A stretch of 63,186 nt of DNA from a bacterium BMS3Abin14 (GCA_002897695.1 BDTG01000013.1:1-63186), one strand, 5' to 3'. Numbered from the stretch's first letter, positions 53,033-61,941 are shown. Made by a program: numbers and translations. The notes: a model not told the origin generated them from the letters alone.

Positions 53033-53971
53033 TTACATCGAATCAAGGGCCTTCTCCGCCGCACGGTATCCCGCCTCCATGGCCTCGTAAGCCCGGTGGA
53101 ATTCGGCGAACCCGATGTCGCCCACATCAGGTGTTATCAACATATCCGGTGGGTCGATGGCAAGCCTCATCCTGGTGAGCTGTACCTCGATAATATTCAT
53201 TGACGTGGATATAACATCCAGAATGCCCGGGAGTTTTTCCTTCTTTCGCCAACCTTTGAAAAGGGAAGATTCCTTCTCCTGGGCAAATTTCCTGATCTTG
53301 TCCTCAAAAAGTTTTACAGCTCCAAAGGTCTCTGATCTTTTTCTCCAGGTAACCGCCGAGCGTTCTTTTGCGACCTCATCTTTTGCGTTATTACTGAAGA
53401 TGGAGGAGTTGACATCCACCGCTATTACAAAATCCGCTCCCATCTCTCTCACCACGTCCACCGGGACCGGATTGGTCAACCCCCCATCCACCAGCATGCG
53501 CCCATTTAACATCACCGGCGTGAAGACCCCCGGGATTGACAGGCTGGCGCGAACCGCGTCCAGGATATCTCCCCTGCTGATCACGACCTCCTCTCCGGAA
53601 TCAAGGTCGGTGGAAACGGTACTGAACGGGATTTCCAGATCCTCCATCATTTTCGGTCCGATCTGTTCTGCGAAGAATTCCGAGACCTTGTCCCCATCCA
53701 GCAATCCGGACCTCGGAAACACCAGATCCAGCATAGTGAAAACCTGACGTTTTGTGAGTAACGAGGTGAAATCCTCGATATTTTTCATTCTACCCGACGC
53801 ATAAAAAGCCCCCACGAAAGCCCCAATGCTGGTTCCGGCCACAAATTTGGCCTTTATTCCGGCCTCGTTGAGGGCGCGTATAACACCAATATGGGCCCAT
53901 CCGCGCGCTGATCCGCTCCCCAGAGCAAGCCCTACCTTTTTTCTGCCTGGAATCTTCCTTCTGCGAAGCAT
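53033..53971 (-). CDS. Patatin-like phospholipase (RssA type)
   Basis: The oxyanion loop GSGSARG, the nucleophile elbow GTSIG and the catalytic DGG (in LVDGGLTNPVPVD) are all present. This makes it a functional patatin Ser-Asp dyad enzyme. Residues about 220-290 are a family-typical helical tail. There is no signal peptide, so it acts in the cytoplasm or at the inner membrane. The 312-residue length is normal. The acyltransferase gene follows in the same direction. Confidence 0.9.
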   Translation of the reverse strand: MLRRRKIPGRKKVGLALGSGSARGWAHIGVIRALNEAGIKAKFVAGTSIGAFVGAFYASGRMKNIEDFTSLLTKRQVFTMLDLVFPRSGLLDGDKVSEFFAEQIGPKMMEDLEIPFSTVSTDLDSGEEVVISRGDILDAVRASLSIPGVFTPVMLNGRMLVDGGLTNPVPVDVVREMGADFVIAVDVNSSIFSNNAKDEVAKERSAVTWRKRSETFGAVKLFEDKIRKFAQEKESSLFKGWRKKEKLPGILDVISTSMNIIEVQLTRMRLAIDPPDMLITPDVGDIGFAEFHRAYEAMEAGYRAAEKALDSM

Positions 53972-54418
53972 TATTCACTCCCTCCAGATTTACCGGGGTC
54001 TCCTCCGTTACACAACAGATGTCCCTGTGGCTGAAGTTTACCTCAAACCGTAAATAATTCAGCAGAAATTTTACCGGTGTCAAAGATGGGGGTAGGGTGA
54101 GTATAAACCCATTAAGGATTTTGCCTTAGCTCTGTGTACGTCTGTTTAACCCTGTGATAAATTAGCTTTTATGGTTCATCCGGTTAAGGCGTACCTGAAT
54201 GAATTTGCTGTCATTGCGAGCCGGAGTGAAACCGTAGGCACGGCAATCTCATGCGGAGCGGAAAGGGTCGCACCGGCGCCCTGCGGCCGCTATGGGATCG
54301 CTCCACCCGGGACAAGGTTCGTGATGACAACGAATGAGAACGGGTCGTAGGGACAAATGGTGGCTCCGGTCCTCATGCAGGTACTCATTTCCCGGATGAA
54401 CCGCTTTTACAAGCAAGC
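53972..54418. other. Intergenic region with a REP element
   Basis: No gene is supported between the patatin and beta-helix genes. A REP-type repeat occupies 54210-54332. The rest is plain non-coding sequence. Confidence 0.5.
54210..54332. repeat. REP element (tcattgcgagc ... gcaatctc ... gatcgctcc type)
   Basis: The block starts tgtcattgcgagc, contains cggcaatctcatgcgg and ends gatcgctccacccgggacaa with a gtgatgacaa tail. This is the widespread GTCATTGCGAGGAGC/GATTGCTTCGC repeat family. A shorter copy is at 43305-43339. Confidence 0.75.
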
Positions 54419-55648
54419 TTAATCCAGGGATATGTATTCGAAGGCCCCGATATCGTGGGACAGGCCCTGGGGCCTTAAGTTTCCGTCCTTGTCGAAGTTC
54501 GGGGCGCCCTCGGAGGTCCCGCCGTCAATCAACGGTGATTCAGCGACTTGATGGTAATCCCCCTCGATCCACACATTTCCGCTCCATGAGCCGTCATCCA
54601 TGAAAACCGGCGGCTGATCTATGTTTCCCGAACCCGCGTAACCTCCCTGAACATTAGAGTACCTGACCGTGACCGATGATTGGATTGTGGTAATCTCGGA
54701 GCCATCACCCGAACGATTGGCCCAGAGCAAACTGTTTATTATTGTGGGGCTGGAACCCAGATTGCCAATCGCCCCTGCCCCGCTGTTGACTGCTTTTTCA
54801 TCTGCACGGTTTCCTGTAAATGTGCAGTTGGTGAAAACCGGAGAGCCGTTGTAATTAAAGACGGCCCCACCGCTGAAGGTGGTTTCGTTGCCGGAGAAGA
54901 CACTGTTTACGAATACGGGTGAGCTGAAGTAATTGGAGACCGCCCCGCCGTTTTGCCAGGACCGGTTTTTACTGAAGGACGTGTTGATGACCAGGGCGCT
55001 CCCTTTGAAGTTCTCCAATGCGCCACCGTAGCACGCATCGTTGCCGGACAGAACGGAGTCAATAATGAGGACCACCCCTTCGTCGTTGTAGATCCCGCCC
55101 CCGGCATGGTCAGCAGAGTTTTTCTCGATCCGGCAGTTCTGAATCGTGACTGAGGAGGAACTTATGAAAATTCCCCCGCCGGTCGCCTCCTCTAGGCTTC
55201 CATTGGCGCTGCCCCCCGTGATCGTAAACCCGTCTATGACACCCTTGTCCGCCGCAATCACAACGTGGAATGCAGTATGTTCACCGTCAAGAACCGTGAC
55301 GTGGGCGGCTGGATCCCGCGAAACGGCGGTGCTCTCACCCCCGGCGAACCCACCGTATACCCTGATGCCCGCAGCCATCACGAGTACAGGCGTCCCGTCG
55401 TAGCCACCCGGACCGTACACACCCTCGGCAACCCAGACCTCATCCCCGGCAACCGCCGCGTCCATTGCCTCCTGGGGGGTCGCAAAAGCGCCCGCCCATG
55501 AGAGGCCGTCTCCCGCACCCGAGGCGAGGTGGTTTACGTACCACACCTGTCCTGCGTTTTCGCTCTCAATCAGTGGACAACCAGACAGCAGGAAAATAGC
55601 CGCCAACCAGCCGAGAGCTGCGAAGACGAACGTGATCCTTGATCTCAT
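54419..55648 (-). CDS. Lipoprotein with right-handed beta-helix (pectate-lyase-like repeats)
   Basis: A lipoprotein signal with lipobox LSGC (about Cys23) is followed by IYVNxxA-style WYVNHLASGAGDGLSW and a run of beta-helix turns. Examples are GGIFISSSSVTIQNCRIEKN, GGIYNDEGVVLIIDSVLSGN and GGAVSNYFSSPVFVNSVFSGN. The repeating N at turn corners is typical. A DIGAFEY motif closes the protein. The family includes polysaccharide-binding or -degrading surface proteins; no catalytic site can be assigned. The start at ATG 55648 was chosen over an upstream TTG. Confidence 0.85.
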   Translation of the reverse strand: MRSRITFVFAALGWLAAIFLLSGCPLIESENAGQVWYVNHLASGAGDGLSWAGAFATPQEAMDAAVAGDEVWVAEGVYGPGGYDGTPVLVMAAGIRVYGGFAGGESTAVSRDPAAHVTVLDGEHTAFHVVIAADKGVIDGFTITGGSANGSLEEATGGGIFISSSSVTIQNCRIEKNSADHAGGGIYNDEGVVLIIDSVLSGNDACYGGALENFKGSALVINTSFSKNRSWQNGGAVSNYFSSPVFVNSVFSGNETTFSGGAVFNYNGSPVFTNCTFTGNRADEKAVNSGAGAIGNLGSSPTIINSLLWANRSGDGSEITTIQSSVTVRYSNVQGGYAGSGNIDQPPVFMDDGSWSGNVWIEGDYHQVAESPLIDGGTSEGAPNFDKDGNLRPQGLSHDIGAFEYISLD

Positions 55649-55995
55649 ACATGCCCCTGGAATAAAAAGGGGCAATTACCACTTGATGGTTGCACTAATA
55701 CCTCCCCAAAAAAAATTGACCCTGGTAATGATAACTTCGCAAAAATTGCCGTTTCGCCCTTTATGTAAGCAATCGCCATGCCTAACATTAAAAATGACAT
55801 ATTGAACACAAAACCCTGAAGATATAGACATATATGTAAATTATGATATTAATGCCAGGGGAAATCATTTCCACTAATGGGTAACTTGGGTGCTACAAGG
55901 AGAATTTTTCAGGGGATGGAAAATTTTTTCTATCGCAGGGGGGCAGGCCGTGAATTGCGCATGCCTGATCACCTTTATTCAATTCACGACCCCAG
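55649..55995. other. Intergenic region, AT-rich
   Basis: This interval holds no gene that I can support. It is AT-rich from about 55690 to 55870 and would carry the beta-helix gene promoter. No known riboswitch pattern was recognised. Confidence 0.45.
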
Positions 55996-57579
55996 CTAAA
56001 AAAACAGGTGGTCAATGAACGAATCCTCGAAACCGGGGTCCTGGGCGATGGAGACATGCTGCACGGCGGCGGCCAGACCGTCAATTTCCTCCTGCGCCTC
56101 CCTGGACAGGAGAACGTAGGAGGCTCCGATCAGGGCTGTGTTCCCGGCGAGCACGAAGCTCAACTCGGGCCTGGAGGGAAGAAGGCCGATCCTGATTGCG
56201 TTGTGCAGGTTCAGGCGGGCGCCGAAAGCCCCCGCAAGATAGATTTCCTCAAGGCGATCATGGCTCACATCCGCACGTTTCATGAGGGTCTCCAGCGTCG
56301 CCGCAATGGCCGCCTTTGTCTTCTGAACCGTCTCGACGTCCCGTGGCTCGAAAAACACCCTGCCGGCCGGGTCCAGCATCATGGTTTTTCCCGACTGGGA
56401 TGGATGGACATCCGCCCTTACGAGACCGGAGTTCTCGATGATCCCCCTGTCCAGCATTCCCGCCACCAGGTCCACAATGCCTGTTCCGCACATGCCCCTT
56501 GGGGCCCCACCCCCGACCACCTCTGTTATTAGCGCGTCCCCGGTTATTTTCACCTGAAAGACAGCGCCCTCCTCGGCTCGCATGCCGCACTGGATGTGCC
56601 CGCCTTCAAAGGCCGGCCCCGCTGCCGCGGATCCCGCGAAGATCCTGTCCCCCTTCCAGACCACCGCCTCACTGTTTGTCCCGATATCCAGCAGCGCCCC
56701 AGTCAAAACCCGGGAGGACCGGACAGCCAGGATGCCAGCTGACGCGTCGGACCCGACAAAACCGTCCACAAGGGCCGGAAAGATAATTTCGGCCGCGTGG
56801 TTCAGGCCGATGCCAAGGGGAAATTCAGCAGGACCCAGTATCATTTCATCCCTGTAACCGGGAGAAAAGGGAGGGGTGAGAAGTGGCGCCACGGGCAGTC
56901 CCAACGCAAGGTGGTGCATGGCGCTGTTTCCCACCATGACGATCCTGGAAATCCGCCCGGTGAACAGACCGTTTCTGGAGCAGAGACTCTGGATCTGGCC
57001 GGCAACCGCGGCCAGAAGAACCTCCCTGAGTTTCAGGGCCTGTTCGGGATCCCCGGATGCCGCCTGGAGCCTGGAAAGTATCTCATCTCCCCAGGGAATC
57101 TGAGGATTGGATGATGCCAGGATGTCCATCGGCCGCCCGGTGTCGAGACAAAAAAGGGCCGAGGCCACGGAAGTAGTCCCAAGATCCACAGCGATCCCCC
57201 ACCCTGTAAACGATAGGGGAAACCTCGCCGGATCCCAAAGGGGTGAACCCCACGTCCCCTTCCACCGTCCGGTGCGGTCCACTTCCAGAATGCGCTCCGG
57301 GTCGATGGTCAGTTTCAATGGGCCGGTGGGCCTGATGCGGCACGCGAGGCGATCGCCCCGGCCCAGGGCTTCATCGCCGAGAATCCCTCTTTCCGATGCG
57401 GATGGGCTGCCGGCGTCGCCCTCGAGGATGCGTACCACACACCTTCCGCAGGTACCCTCGTCCGCACAGGTCCCGTCAAGAAAGATCCCCTCCCGGCGAA
57501 GGGCCTCCCTGAGATTAAGATCCGTGGGAACATCCATGGATCCAATTCCTTCAATGTGGATTCTTACAGTCCCGGACAT
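55996..57579 (-). CDS. RACo-like corrinoid protein reductive activator (2Fe-2S plus ASKHA)
   Basis: The N-terminal 90 residues form a plant-type [2Fe-2S] ferredoxin domain with cysteines at 38, 44, 47 and 80. The rest is a DUF4445/ASKHA ATPase domain: VDLGTTSVASALF, VMVGNSAMHHL, LLDIGTNSEAVV and YLAGAFGARLNL. RACo-type enzymes use ATP to bring corrinoid methyltransferase partners back to the Co(I) state, in acetogenic or demethylating metabolism. No methyltransferase or corrinoid protein is encoded next to it. At 527 residues it is a little shorter than RACo proper. Confidence 0.9.
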   Translation of the reverse strand: MSGTVRIHIEGIGSMDVPTDLNLREALRREGIFLDGTCADEGTCGRCVVRILEGDAGSPSASERGILGDEALGRGDRLACRIRPTGPLKLTIDPERILEVDRTGRWKGTWGSPLWDPARFPLSFTGWGIAVDLGTTSVASALFCLDTGRPMDILASSNPQIPWGDEILSRLQAASGDPEQALKLREVLLAAVAGQIQSLCSRNGLFTGRISRIVMVGNSAMHHLALGLPVAPLLTPPFSPGYRDEMILGPAEFPLGIGLNHAAEIIFPALVDGFVGSDASAGILAVRSSRVLTGALLDIGTNSEAVVWKGDRIFAGSAAAGPAFEGGHIQCGMRAEEGAVFQVKITGDALITEVVGGGAPRGMCGTGIVDLVAGMLDRGIIENSGLVRADVHPSQSGKTMMLDPAGRVFFEPRDVETVQKTKAAIAATLETLMKRADVSHDRLEEIYLAGAFGARLNLHNAIRIGLLPSRPELSFVLAGNTALIGASYVLLSREAQEEIDGLAAAVQHVSIAQDPGFEDSFIDHLFF

Positions 57580-57601
57580 GCGCCCACCTTACCCCAGCCC
57601 C

Positions 57602-57636
57602 GGCTGCGCCGTCCAAAACTTTTTCACTCGCCGACC
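57602..57636. repeat. Direct repeat B, copy 1
   Basis: The word ggctgcgccgtccaaaactt and the following ttttcactcgccgac are repeated with one change at 59701-59735. Confidence 0.85.
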
Positions 57637-57757
57637 TTCTGGGTTTATGAGCTGAATCGAAGAGAAGACGTTTTACTCCGGTTAAAACACGACACACTAA
57701 ACCGGTGTTGACAACGTCATCGTCCCGGTAGATATACTCCTGGTGGTTACCTCTGAG

Positions 57758-57924
57758 GTTGATGACTTCGCAAAAAGTCATCAACGCGCCTCGCATGGGG
57801 ATAAGCGACGGCTTCCGGGTTCAAGTGCTCGGCTTCGCCGTGAACCAGCTGCGCTTCGCACTTAACCTGGAGCCCGTCTTCCAAAACAAAAAGCCTCGAA
57901 TGAACTTTTTGCGACTCTGTCAAT
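57758..57924. repeat. MITE-like element with terminal inverted repeats
   Basis: The left end is a perfect palindrome GTTGATGACTT/AAGTCATCAAC around cgcaaa. The right end, gaatgaactttttgcgactc, is an imperfect inverted copy. The 167 bases between carry no coding potential that I trust. The left palindrome alone recurs at 17550-17579, the right arm at 27087-27139, and a solo end at 4903-4930. Confidence 0.7.
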
Positions 57925-57990
57925 GGTTGGTAAAATCAACTTACTGCGGGAAGGGATATGCCATAATTCATCCCCTGACCCCGAGAATCT
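57925..57990. repeat. Direct repeat A, copy 1
   Basis: The segment starting ggttggtaaaatcaacttac and running to ccgagaatc is repeated at 59640-59699. The copy here has five extra bases (tgacc) near its end. Confidence 0.85.
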
Positions 57991-58065
57991 CACGACATGG
58001 TTTGCGACATACCCCGCCTCAGCGATCATGTACCGACCAAGTGTAAATTGTTGAACGGAGACTTT

Positions 58066-58851
58066 ATGACGCATCCTGCCTTCCATCGCTATATCGGCAT
58101 CGACTACTCAGGAGCGAAAACCCCTGATTCCAGCCTGAAGGGGCTTCGGGTCTTCGAGGCTGATCGCGAGTCTGTGCCGGTGGAAGTGGAGCCGCCGCCC
58201 AGCCCGCGCAAGTACTGGACCCGGCGCGGCCTGGCGGAATGGCTTGTGATGCGGCTGTCTGAGGATGTCCCGACCATCGTTGGTATCGACCACGGCTTTT
58301 CCTTCCCCCTGCGTTATTTCGAGGTTCATTTGCTGGAACCGGACTGGCCGACCTTCCTCGACGATTTCCAGAAACACTGGCCGACCGACGCCGAACACAC
58401 CTACGTCGATTTCATTCGACACGGTTCACGGGGCGAAGGAGAGGCCCGATCCGGCAGCGCCCGCTGGCGGCGGATCACCGAGGAACGGGCCGGGGCCAAG
58501 TCGGTCTTTCATTTCGACGTGCCCGGCTCGGTGGCCAAGTCGACCCATGCCGGACTGCCTTGGCTGCGCTATCTGCGCAACCGGCTTGGGGACCGGGTCC
58601 ACTTCTGGCCCTTCGACGGTTGGGAGATTCCCGCGGGCAAGTCCGCACTGGTGGAGGTCTACCCGTCGCTGTGGAGCAAGAGCTATCCCCGGAAAGACCG
58701 TACGCCCGACCAGCACGACGCTTATGTCGCTGCCGCCTGGCTGAGTCAGATGGATATGGGCGGCAGCCTCGAAAAATTTCTCAAGCCCGACATGCTGCCT
58801 GGTGAATATCACGTCGCCCTGGTCGAAGGGTGGATTCTCGGCGTGATGTGA
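58066..58851 (+). CDS. DUF429-like (RNase H-fold) protein
   Basis: The start MTHPAFHRYIGIDYSGAKTPDSSL contains the IGIDYSGAK strand of RNase H-like nuclease families. VGIDHGFSFPLRYFE gives the second acidic position and DRTPDQHDAYVAAAWL the third, so a metal site of acidic residues is plausible. The length of 261 fits. ATG 58066 is preferred because of its cggag ribosome binding site; the frame is open further up but reads through repeats. It lies between the direct repeat copies with a toxin-antitoxin pair, which suggests a mobile cassette. Confidence 0.65.
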   Translation: MTHPAFHRYIGIDYSGAKTPDSSLKGLRVFEADRESVPVEVEPPPSPRKYWTRRGLAEWLVMRLSEDVPTIVGIDHGFSFPLRYFEVHLLEPDWPTFLDDFQKHWPTDAEHTYVDFIRHGSRGEGEARSGSARWRRITEERAGAKSVFHFDVPGSVAKSTHAGLPWLRYLRNRLGDRVHFWPFDGWEIPAGKSALVEVYPSLWSKSYPRKDRTPDQHDAYVAAAWLSQMDMGGSLEKFLKPDMLPGEYHVALVEGWILGVM

Positions 58852-58960
58852 CGCGGCAGACTATATTAGAAAATGCCAGACTGGCATCACCTGGATAGTG
58901 CCGAATCCCACGAGGATGGTTCCATCGGTGCGCCAGGTCGATGCACCCTCCACTGGAGAG

Positions 58961-59287
58961 CTATGCCTGCAATAGACGCCGTTGCAGCAATGTCTGCATA
59001 TCGCGGCGGCCGTCGGCAATCACCATGATATAAACATTTTCGGCCATGACCCGGTAAATGATGCGGTAGGGTTTGAAAAATATCTCACGGTACTCGCGAA
59101 GCCCGACAGCCAACAGTTCCTTCGGGTAGGCTCCTCGTTCCGGGTTTTCAGAGAGGGTCGCAAATGCCTTCTCTATTTGATCAAGAACGTAATCCGCTTT
59201 TCCAGGCGCATCGTGGGACTCGATATGGTCGTACAACTCCTCCAGATCCCGGGACGCATCGTCCGTCAAAAATATCTGGAAGGTCAT
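58961..59287 (-). CDS. ParE/RelE-family toxin
   Basis: The 108-residue protein has the ParE/RelE fold: helix FLTDDASRDLEELYDHIE, then NPERGAYPKEL and the strand LREYREIFFKPYRIIYRV, ending IADGRRDMQTLLQRRLL. ParE members poison gyrase, while RelE members cut mRNA on the ribosome; the sequence alone does not settle which, although the dimer-type helix and GRRD end favour ParE. Its ATG overlaps the antitoxin stop by one base (TGATG), so the two are co-translated. Confidence 0.9.
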   Translation of the reverse strand: MTFQIFLTDDASRDLEELYDHIESHDAPGKADYVLDQIEKAFATLSENPERGAYPKELLAVGLREYREIFFKPYRIIYRVMAENVYIMVIADGRRDMQTLLQRRLLQA

Positions 59288-59562
59288 CAGCGACTCTTGC
59301 TCCGGTCTCGAAGCCGCTGAATGACATCACCGGCGGGCTGGACTTTGCCTTCCTCAATCTGACGCGAGCCGAGCGCGAGAATCTTCAGAAGAGCCATGGC
59401 CTCCTGGGTTTGCTCATAGCTTTCGATGTCCTGCATCACGACCTTGGCTTCGCCATTCTGGGTGATGATCAGGGGTTCGCCTTGCCCCGACATGTTGCGC
59501 ACGATTTCTGCGGCATGGGCCTTCAGGTAACTGATCGGTTTGATTTGGCTCGATAGCTTCAT
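59287..59562 (-). CDS. Phd/YefM-family antitoxin
   Basis: The 91-residue antitoxin starts at ATG 59562, six bases after AAGGAGG. It has the Phd DNA-binding N-terminus SYLKAHAAEIVRNMSGQGEPLIITQNGEAKVVM, then an extended C-terminal segment that would bind the toxin. It should repress its own operon from a palindrome near its promoter. It precedes the toxin gene. Other ATG codons upstream lie too close to the ribosome binding site or before it. Confidence 0.9.
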   Translation of the reverse strand: MKLSSQIKPISYLKAHAAEIVRNMSGQGEPLIITQNGEAKVVMQDIESYEQTQEAMALLKILALGSRQIEEGKVQPAGDVIQRLRDRSKSR

Positions 59563-59639
59563 AACCATCCTCCTTTCCATGACCAAATATAGTCCGATAA
59601 CAGGTCAACTGTCAATCTGGGAGGCTCCGAGCCGCCTCC

Positions 59640-59699
59640 GGTTGGTAAAATCAACTTACTGCGGGAAGGGATATGCCATAATTCATCCCCGAGAATCCC
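59640..59699. repeat. Direct repeat A, copy 2
   Basis: This copy is nearly identical to 57925-57990 over its first 51 bases and lacks the tgacc insert. Confidence 0.85.
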
Positions 59700-59700
59700 A

Positions 59701-59735
59701 GGCTGCGCTGTCCAAAACTTTTTCACTCGCCGACT
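59701..59735. repeat. Direct repeat B, copy 2
   Basis: The sequence ggctgcgctgtccaaaactt plus ttttcactcgccgac matches 57602-57636 and directly follows repeat A copy 2. Confidence 0.85.
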
Positions 59736-59873
59736 TGCGTCTCCTGTCCCGACCCCCTGATCTATGATCTTATTTATGAGATCGCAAGATCCTCTTGACA
59801 AGCACTAATTTTAGTGTAATTATGTTACATATAGCTTAGTAAGAGAATCATGGTATGTTAGGAGGTATTAATT

Positions 59874-60497
59874 ATGGCACCAGTAATTAGAATCTCAGAT
59901 GTAATTTACAAACGTTTGGAAGCTTATGCTAGAGGCTTTGATGCTCCGAATAATGTCATTGAGCGACTAATCGACTTCTATGAAACTCATCAAAAGGATT
60001 CAAAGAAATCTATCTCTACTTCAACTCTTACTAAATCAAGCATTGAAGCCGCCACGAGTTTTAACAGAAACATAAGAAAGCCTAGAGACCCAAAGAAAGA
60101 GAAGGAACTAAAGAAGGCGGTTGGCAAAAGATTAAATTGGGGTGATTTTAAGCTCATTTCAAATAGCATTCTGGATTTTCATAATTCACCAACAAAAGTT
60201 CTTTGTAAGTATTCCAGCTATTCGGCAGAGCAAAACAGATGGTTTTGGGGTGTATCTCAGAAATATTGGTCAGAATGGAATGATGATTTTTACTTGGCTC
60301 TTTTGATGGAAAACGAGAATCAGGACGGTTACTCGTTTCTATTATTAGAACCCAAGGAAGCATCATATTTATTTACAAGGTGTAGCGAAAGTAACGGTGA
60401 GAAGAAAATAAACCTACGATTCTATAAGTCTGATGGACGGCTTCTCTTGCAGGAGTGGCAAGAACATGATGTGATGAAAAAGATTAAGGAAGTATAA
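59874..60497 (+). CDS. Unfamiliar protein with SeqA-N/ribbon-helix-helix-like start
   Basis: The 207-residue product begins APVIRISDVIYKRLEAYARG with FDAPNNVIERLIDFYE, a ribbon-helix-helix-like strand and helix pair close to the SeqA N-terminal domain. A basic linker (about 40-85) leads to an unfamiliar C-terminal domain rich in aromatic residues (NRWFWGVSQKYWSEWNDDFYLALL). Its base composition is strongly AT-rich compared with the core genome, which points to transfer. AGGAGG precedes the ATG. It could be a DNA-binding regulator, nuclease or defence protein; I do not recognise the second domain. Confidence 0.6.
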   Translation: MAPVIRISDVIYKRLEAYARGFDAPNNVIERLIDFYETHQKDSKKSISTSTLTKSSIEAATSFNRNIRKPRDPKKEKELKKAVGKRLNWGDFKLISNSILDFHNSPTKVLCKYSSYSAEQNRWFWGVSQKYWSEWNDDFYLALLMENENQDGYSFLLLEPKEASYLFTRCSESNGEKKINLRFYKSDGRLLLQEWQEHDVMKKIKEV

Positions 60498-60579
60498 AAT
60501 GCTTAGTTCATAATAGCAGTATAATCAGAATGCAACGTTTATATGAGCGTCTAACCAAATGGGCTTGGGAGGGGATCAG

Positions 60580-60900
60580 ATGAAAGCTAAGGCATTTTTG
60601 TTCGTATTTATGTTAACTTTTTTGCTAATGGCATGTGCCACCGGCGAGAAAATCACTCGGCTGAATCCTGGTATGTCTAAACAAAAAGTGGAGAGTGTTC
60701 TCGGCAAACCTGATGGATACTCTGCACCGGCTGATGGCTACGAAGTTTATAAATACACAAATAGGCTCATTTCAGGGTGGTCTTGGGACAGAGCTGATTT
60801 TAATGTGATCTTCAAAGATGGCAAAGTACAGGAGTATGGGGCTGGTGAAGTCAGGACGAAGCAAGGCGGCGTTAACACCATTTTGTTCATTTCCCCATAG
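60580..60900 (+). CDS. Small lipoprotein with BamE/SmpA-like domain
   Basis: The start ATG 60580 after GGGAGGGG gives 106 residues with a lipoprotein signal and lipobox LMAC (about Cys18). The segment ITRLNPGMSKQKVESVLGKPDG is the typical opening of the SmpA/BamE fold (GMSxxxVxxxLGxPD). The rest ends in FNVIFKDGKVQEYGAGEV. It is probably outer-membrane or periplasmic. Being in an AT-rich accessory block, it is more likely a stray paralogue than the core BamE. Confidence 0.75.
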   Translation: MKAKAFLFVFMLTFLLMACATGEKITRLNPGMSKQKVESVLGKPDGYSAPADGYEVYKYTNRLISGWSWDRADFNVIFKDGKVQEYGAGEVRTKQGGVNTILFISP

Positions 60901-60940
60901 CAATTACGGACGGACGAAACCCAAGTTCTGAGGAATATAA

Positions 60941-61741
60941 ATGTTTGAGGAAATGACCGATAAAGCATTGCGTCTCAAGGAGCTAGATTTACTGATCGTT
61001 AAAGCAATATCTACTTTCGATACGAAGAGTTTTGCCAAATATGTTGTTGAATTTAACGACGCAAAAAAAAGCATTCGCAGCTATGCTCTAGAACACCCTC
61101 TCCTAAACATACAGGGGATCGAAGATCCTAAGGCCTGTTTCATTATTCAAAAAGTCATGTCTGGTGAGCCTTTTGCGGTTGAGAAGGCTATGTCTGATAG
61201 CGAGATTACGGAATTCCTCAAAGGTGAACTCGATGACAATGATATAGAAAATCTTGCCTCAGATTTGTTCTATTCTTGGTTCAGTCATTATGAATACATA
61301 CAAGGTATTTATGAGATAGGCGCTTTGACGATATCTTGCAGCAAAATACCTGAAAATCTTTCGAAGTTTGTGAATGAAGCTCGTGACTGCTATGCTTTTC
61401 AGCAATTCAATGCGGTGTTTTCTCTGTGTCGCACCATCCTTGAAATCAGCATTAAGGATGTCGCAACTACCCGTAAGATCCTACCAGCAGATAATCGAGA
61501 TATCAGCTACCTGACATCTCGATCGCCCGAACTCTATGATCTAATCAATCAACTATGCGATCGGTATACTATTTTTAAAACTTTACGGGGTCAACTTCAT
61601 GAAATTAGAAGAAAGACAAACTCATTGATTCACGGAAGCCGTTCAGTGAAGAAACAGGAAGCCAGTGAGATGTTAAAGAAGACCCTTTTAGCCGTCCATC
61701 GGCTTTATGAACTTGAATCCAAGAGGCAAGGCACGACATAA
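60941..61741 (+). CDS. Hypothetical helical protein (DUF4145-like in part)
   Basis: The 266-residue protein is nearly all helix. The part EARDCYAFQQFNAVFSLCRTILEISIKDV resembles the REAxxCYxxGxxxAAVxLxRxxLE helix pair of DUF4145 and related proteins that are often found with defence genes. The end has LRRKTNSLIHGSR-type wording (HEIRRKTNSLIHGSRSVKKQEA), which recalls HEPN-like basic helices with an RxxxxH-type arrangement, though the match is not exact. AT-rich codon use fits the surrounding block. Function unknown. Confidence 0.55.
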   Translation: MFEEMTDKALRLKELDLLIVKAISTFDTKSFAKYVVEFNDAKKSIRSYALEHPLLNIQGIEDPKACFIIQKVMSGEPFAVEKAMSDSEITEFLKGELDDNDIENLASDLFYSWFSHYEYIQGIYEIGALTISCSKIPENLSKFVNEARDCYAFQQFNAVFSLCRTILEISIKDVATTRKILPADNRDISYLTSRSPELYDLINQLCDRYTIFKTLRGQLHEIRRKTNSLIHGSRSVKKQEASEMLKKTLLAVHRLYELESKRQGTT

Positions 61742-61845
61742 AAAAAAGCGGCATAACCAATGAACCTTTCCACCTTAAAACTGCCGCCAACCTGTCCAAC
61801 CAATGGGGTCCACCTCTTTCTATTGTTAATAATTGGCAGTCGCCT

Positions 61846-61929
61846 GTGAAATTGACCTGTTCAGAATGTGGTAACAAGATTGACAACAAGGATGTAAAAA
61901 TCTGTCCAGTATGCAATGTGAATTTCTAA
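61846..61929 (+). CDS. Tiny zinc-ribbon peptide or remnant
   Basis: A GTG-started frame of 27 codons encodes two CxxC knuckles, CSEC and CPVC, in KLTCSECGNKIDNKD and KICPVCNVNF. The frame is open upstream without a start, so this may be the end of a decayed zinc-ribbon gene. Confidence 0.35.
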   Translation: MKLTCSECGNKIDNKDVKICPVCNVNF

Positions 61930-61941
61930 AAGGGGGTTTTT

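Larger units (their letters stand above)
57580..58065. other. Repeat-rich gap before the RNase H-like gene
   Basis: This gap holds repeat copy B1 (57602-57636), the MITE-like element (57758-57924) and repeat copy A1 (57925-57990). The start codon of the next gene lies at 58066 behind cggag. No other gene is supported; an 81-codon minus-strand frame at 57551-57796 is made of repeats. Confidence 0.7.
59587..59873. other. Repeat junction between the TA cassette and the AT-rich block
   Basis: Repeat copies A2 (59640-59699) and B2 (59701-59735) lie here side by side. From about 59800 the base composition changes to AT-rich DNA. A promoter for the next gene is likely in 59805-59865. Confidence 0.65.

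Noticed and set aside
55690-55995. A possible riboswitch upstream of the beta-helix gene
   Set aside because: No conserved riboswitch core could be matched by eye; only AT-rich sequence is visible.
57551-57796. An 81-codon minus-strand frame
   Set aside because: Most of it is repeat B and the MITE palindrome read as protein.
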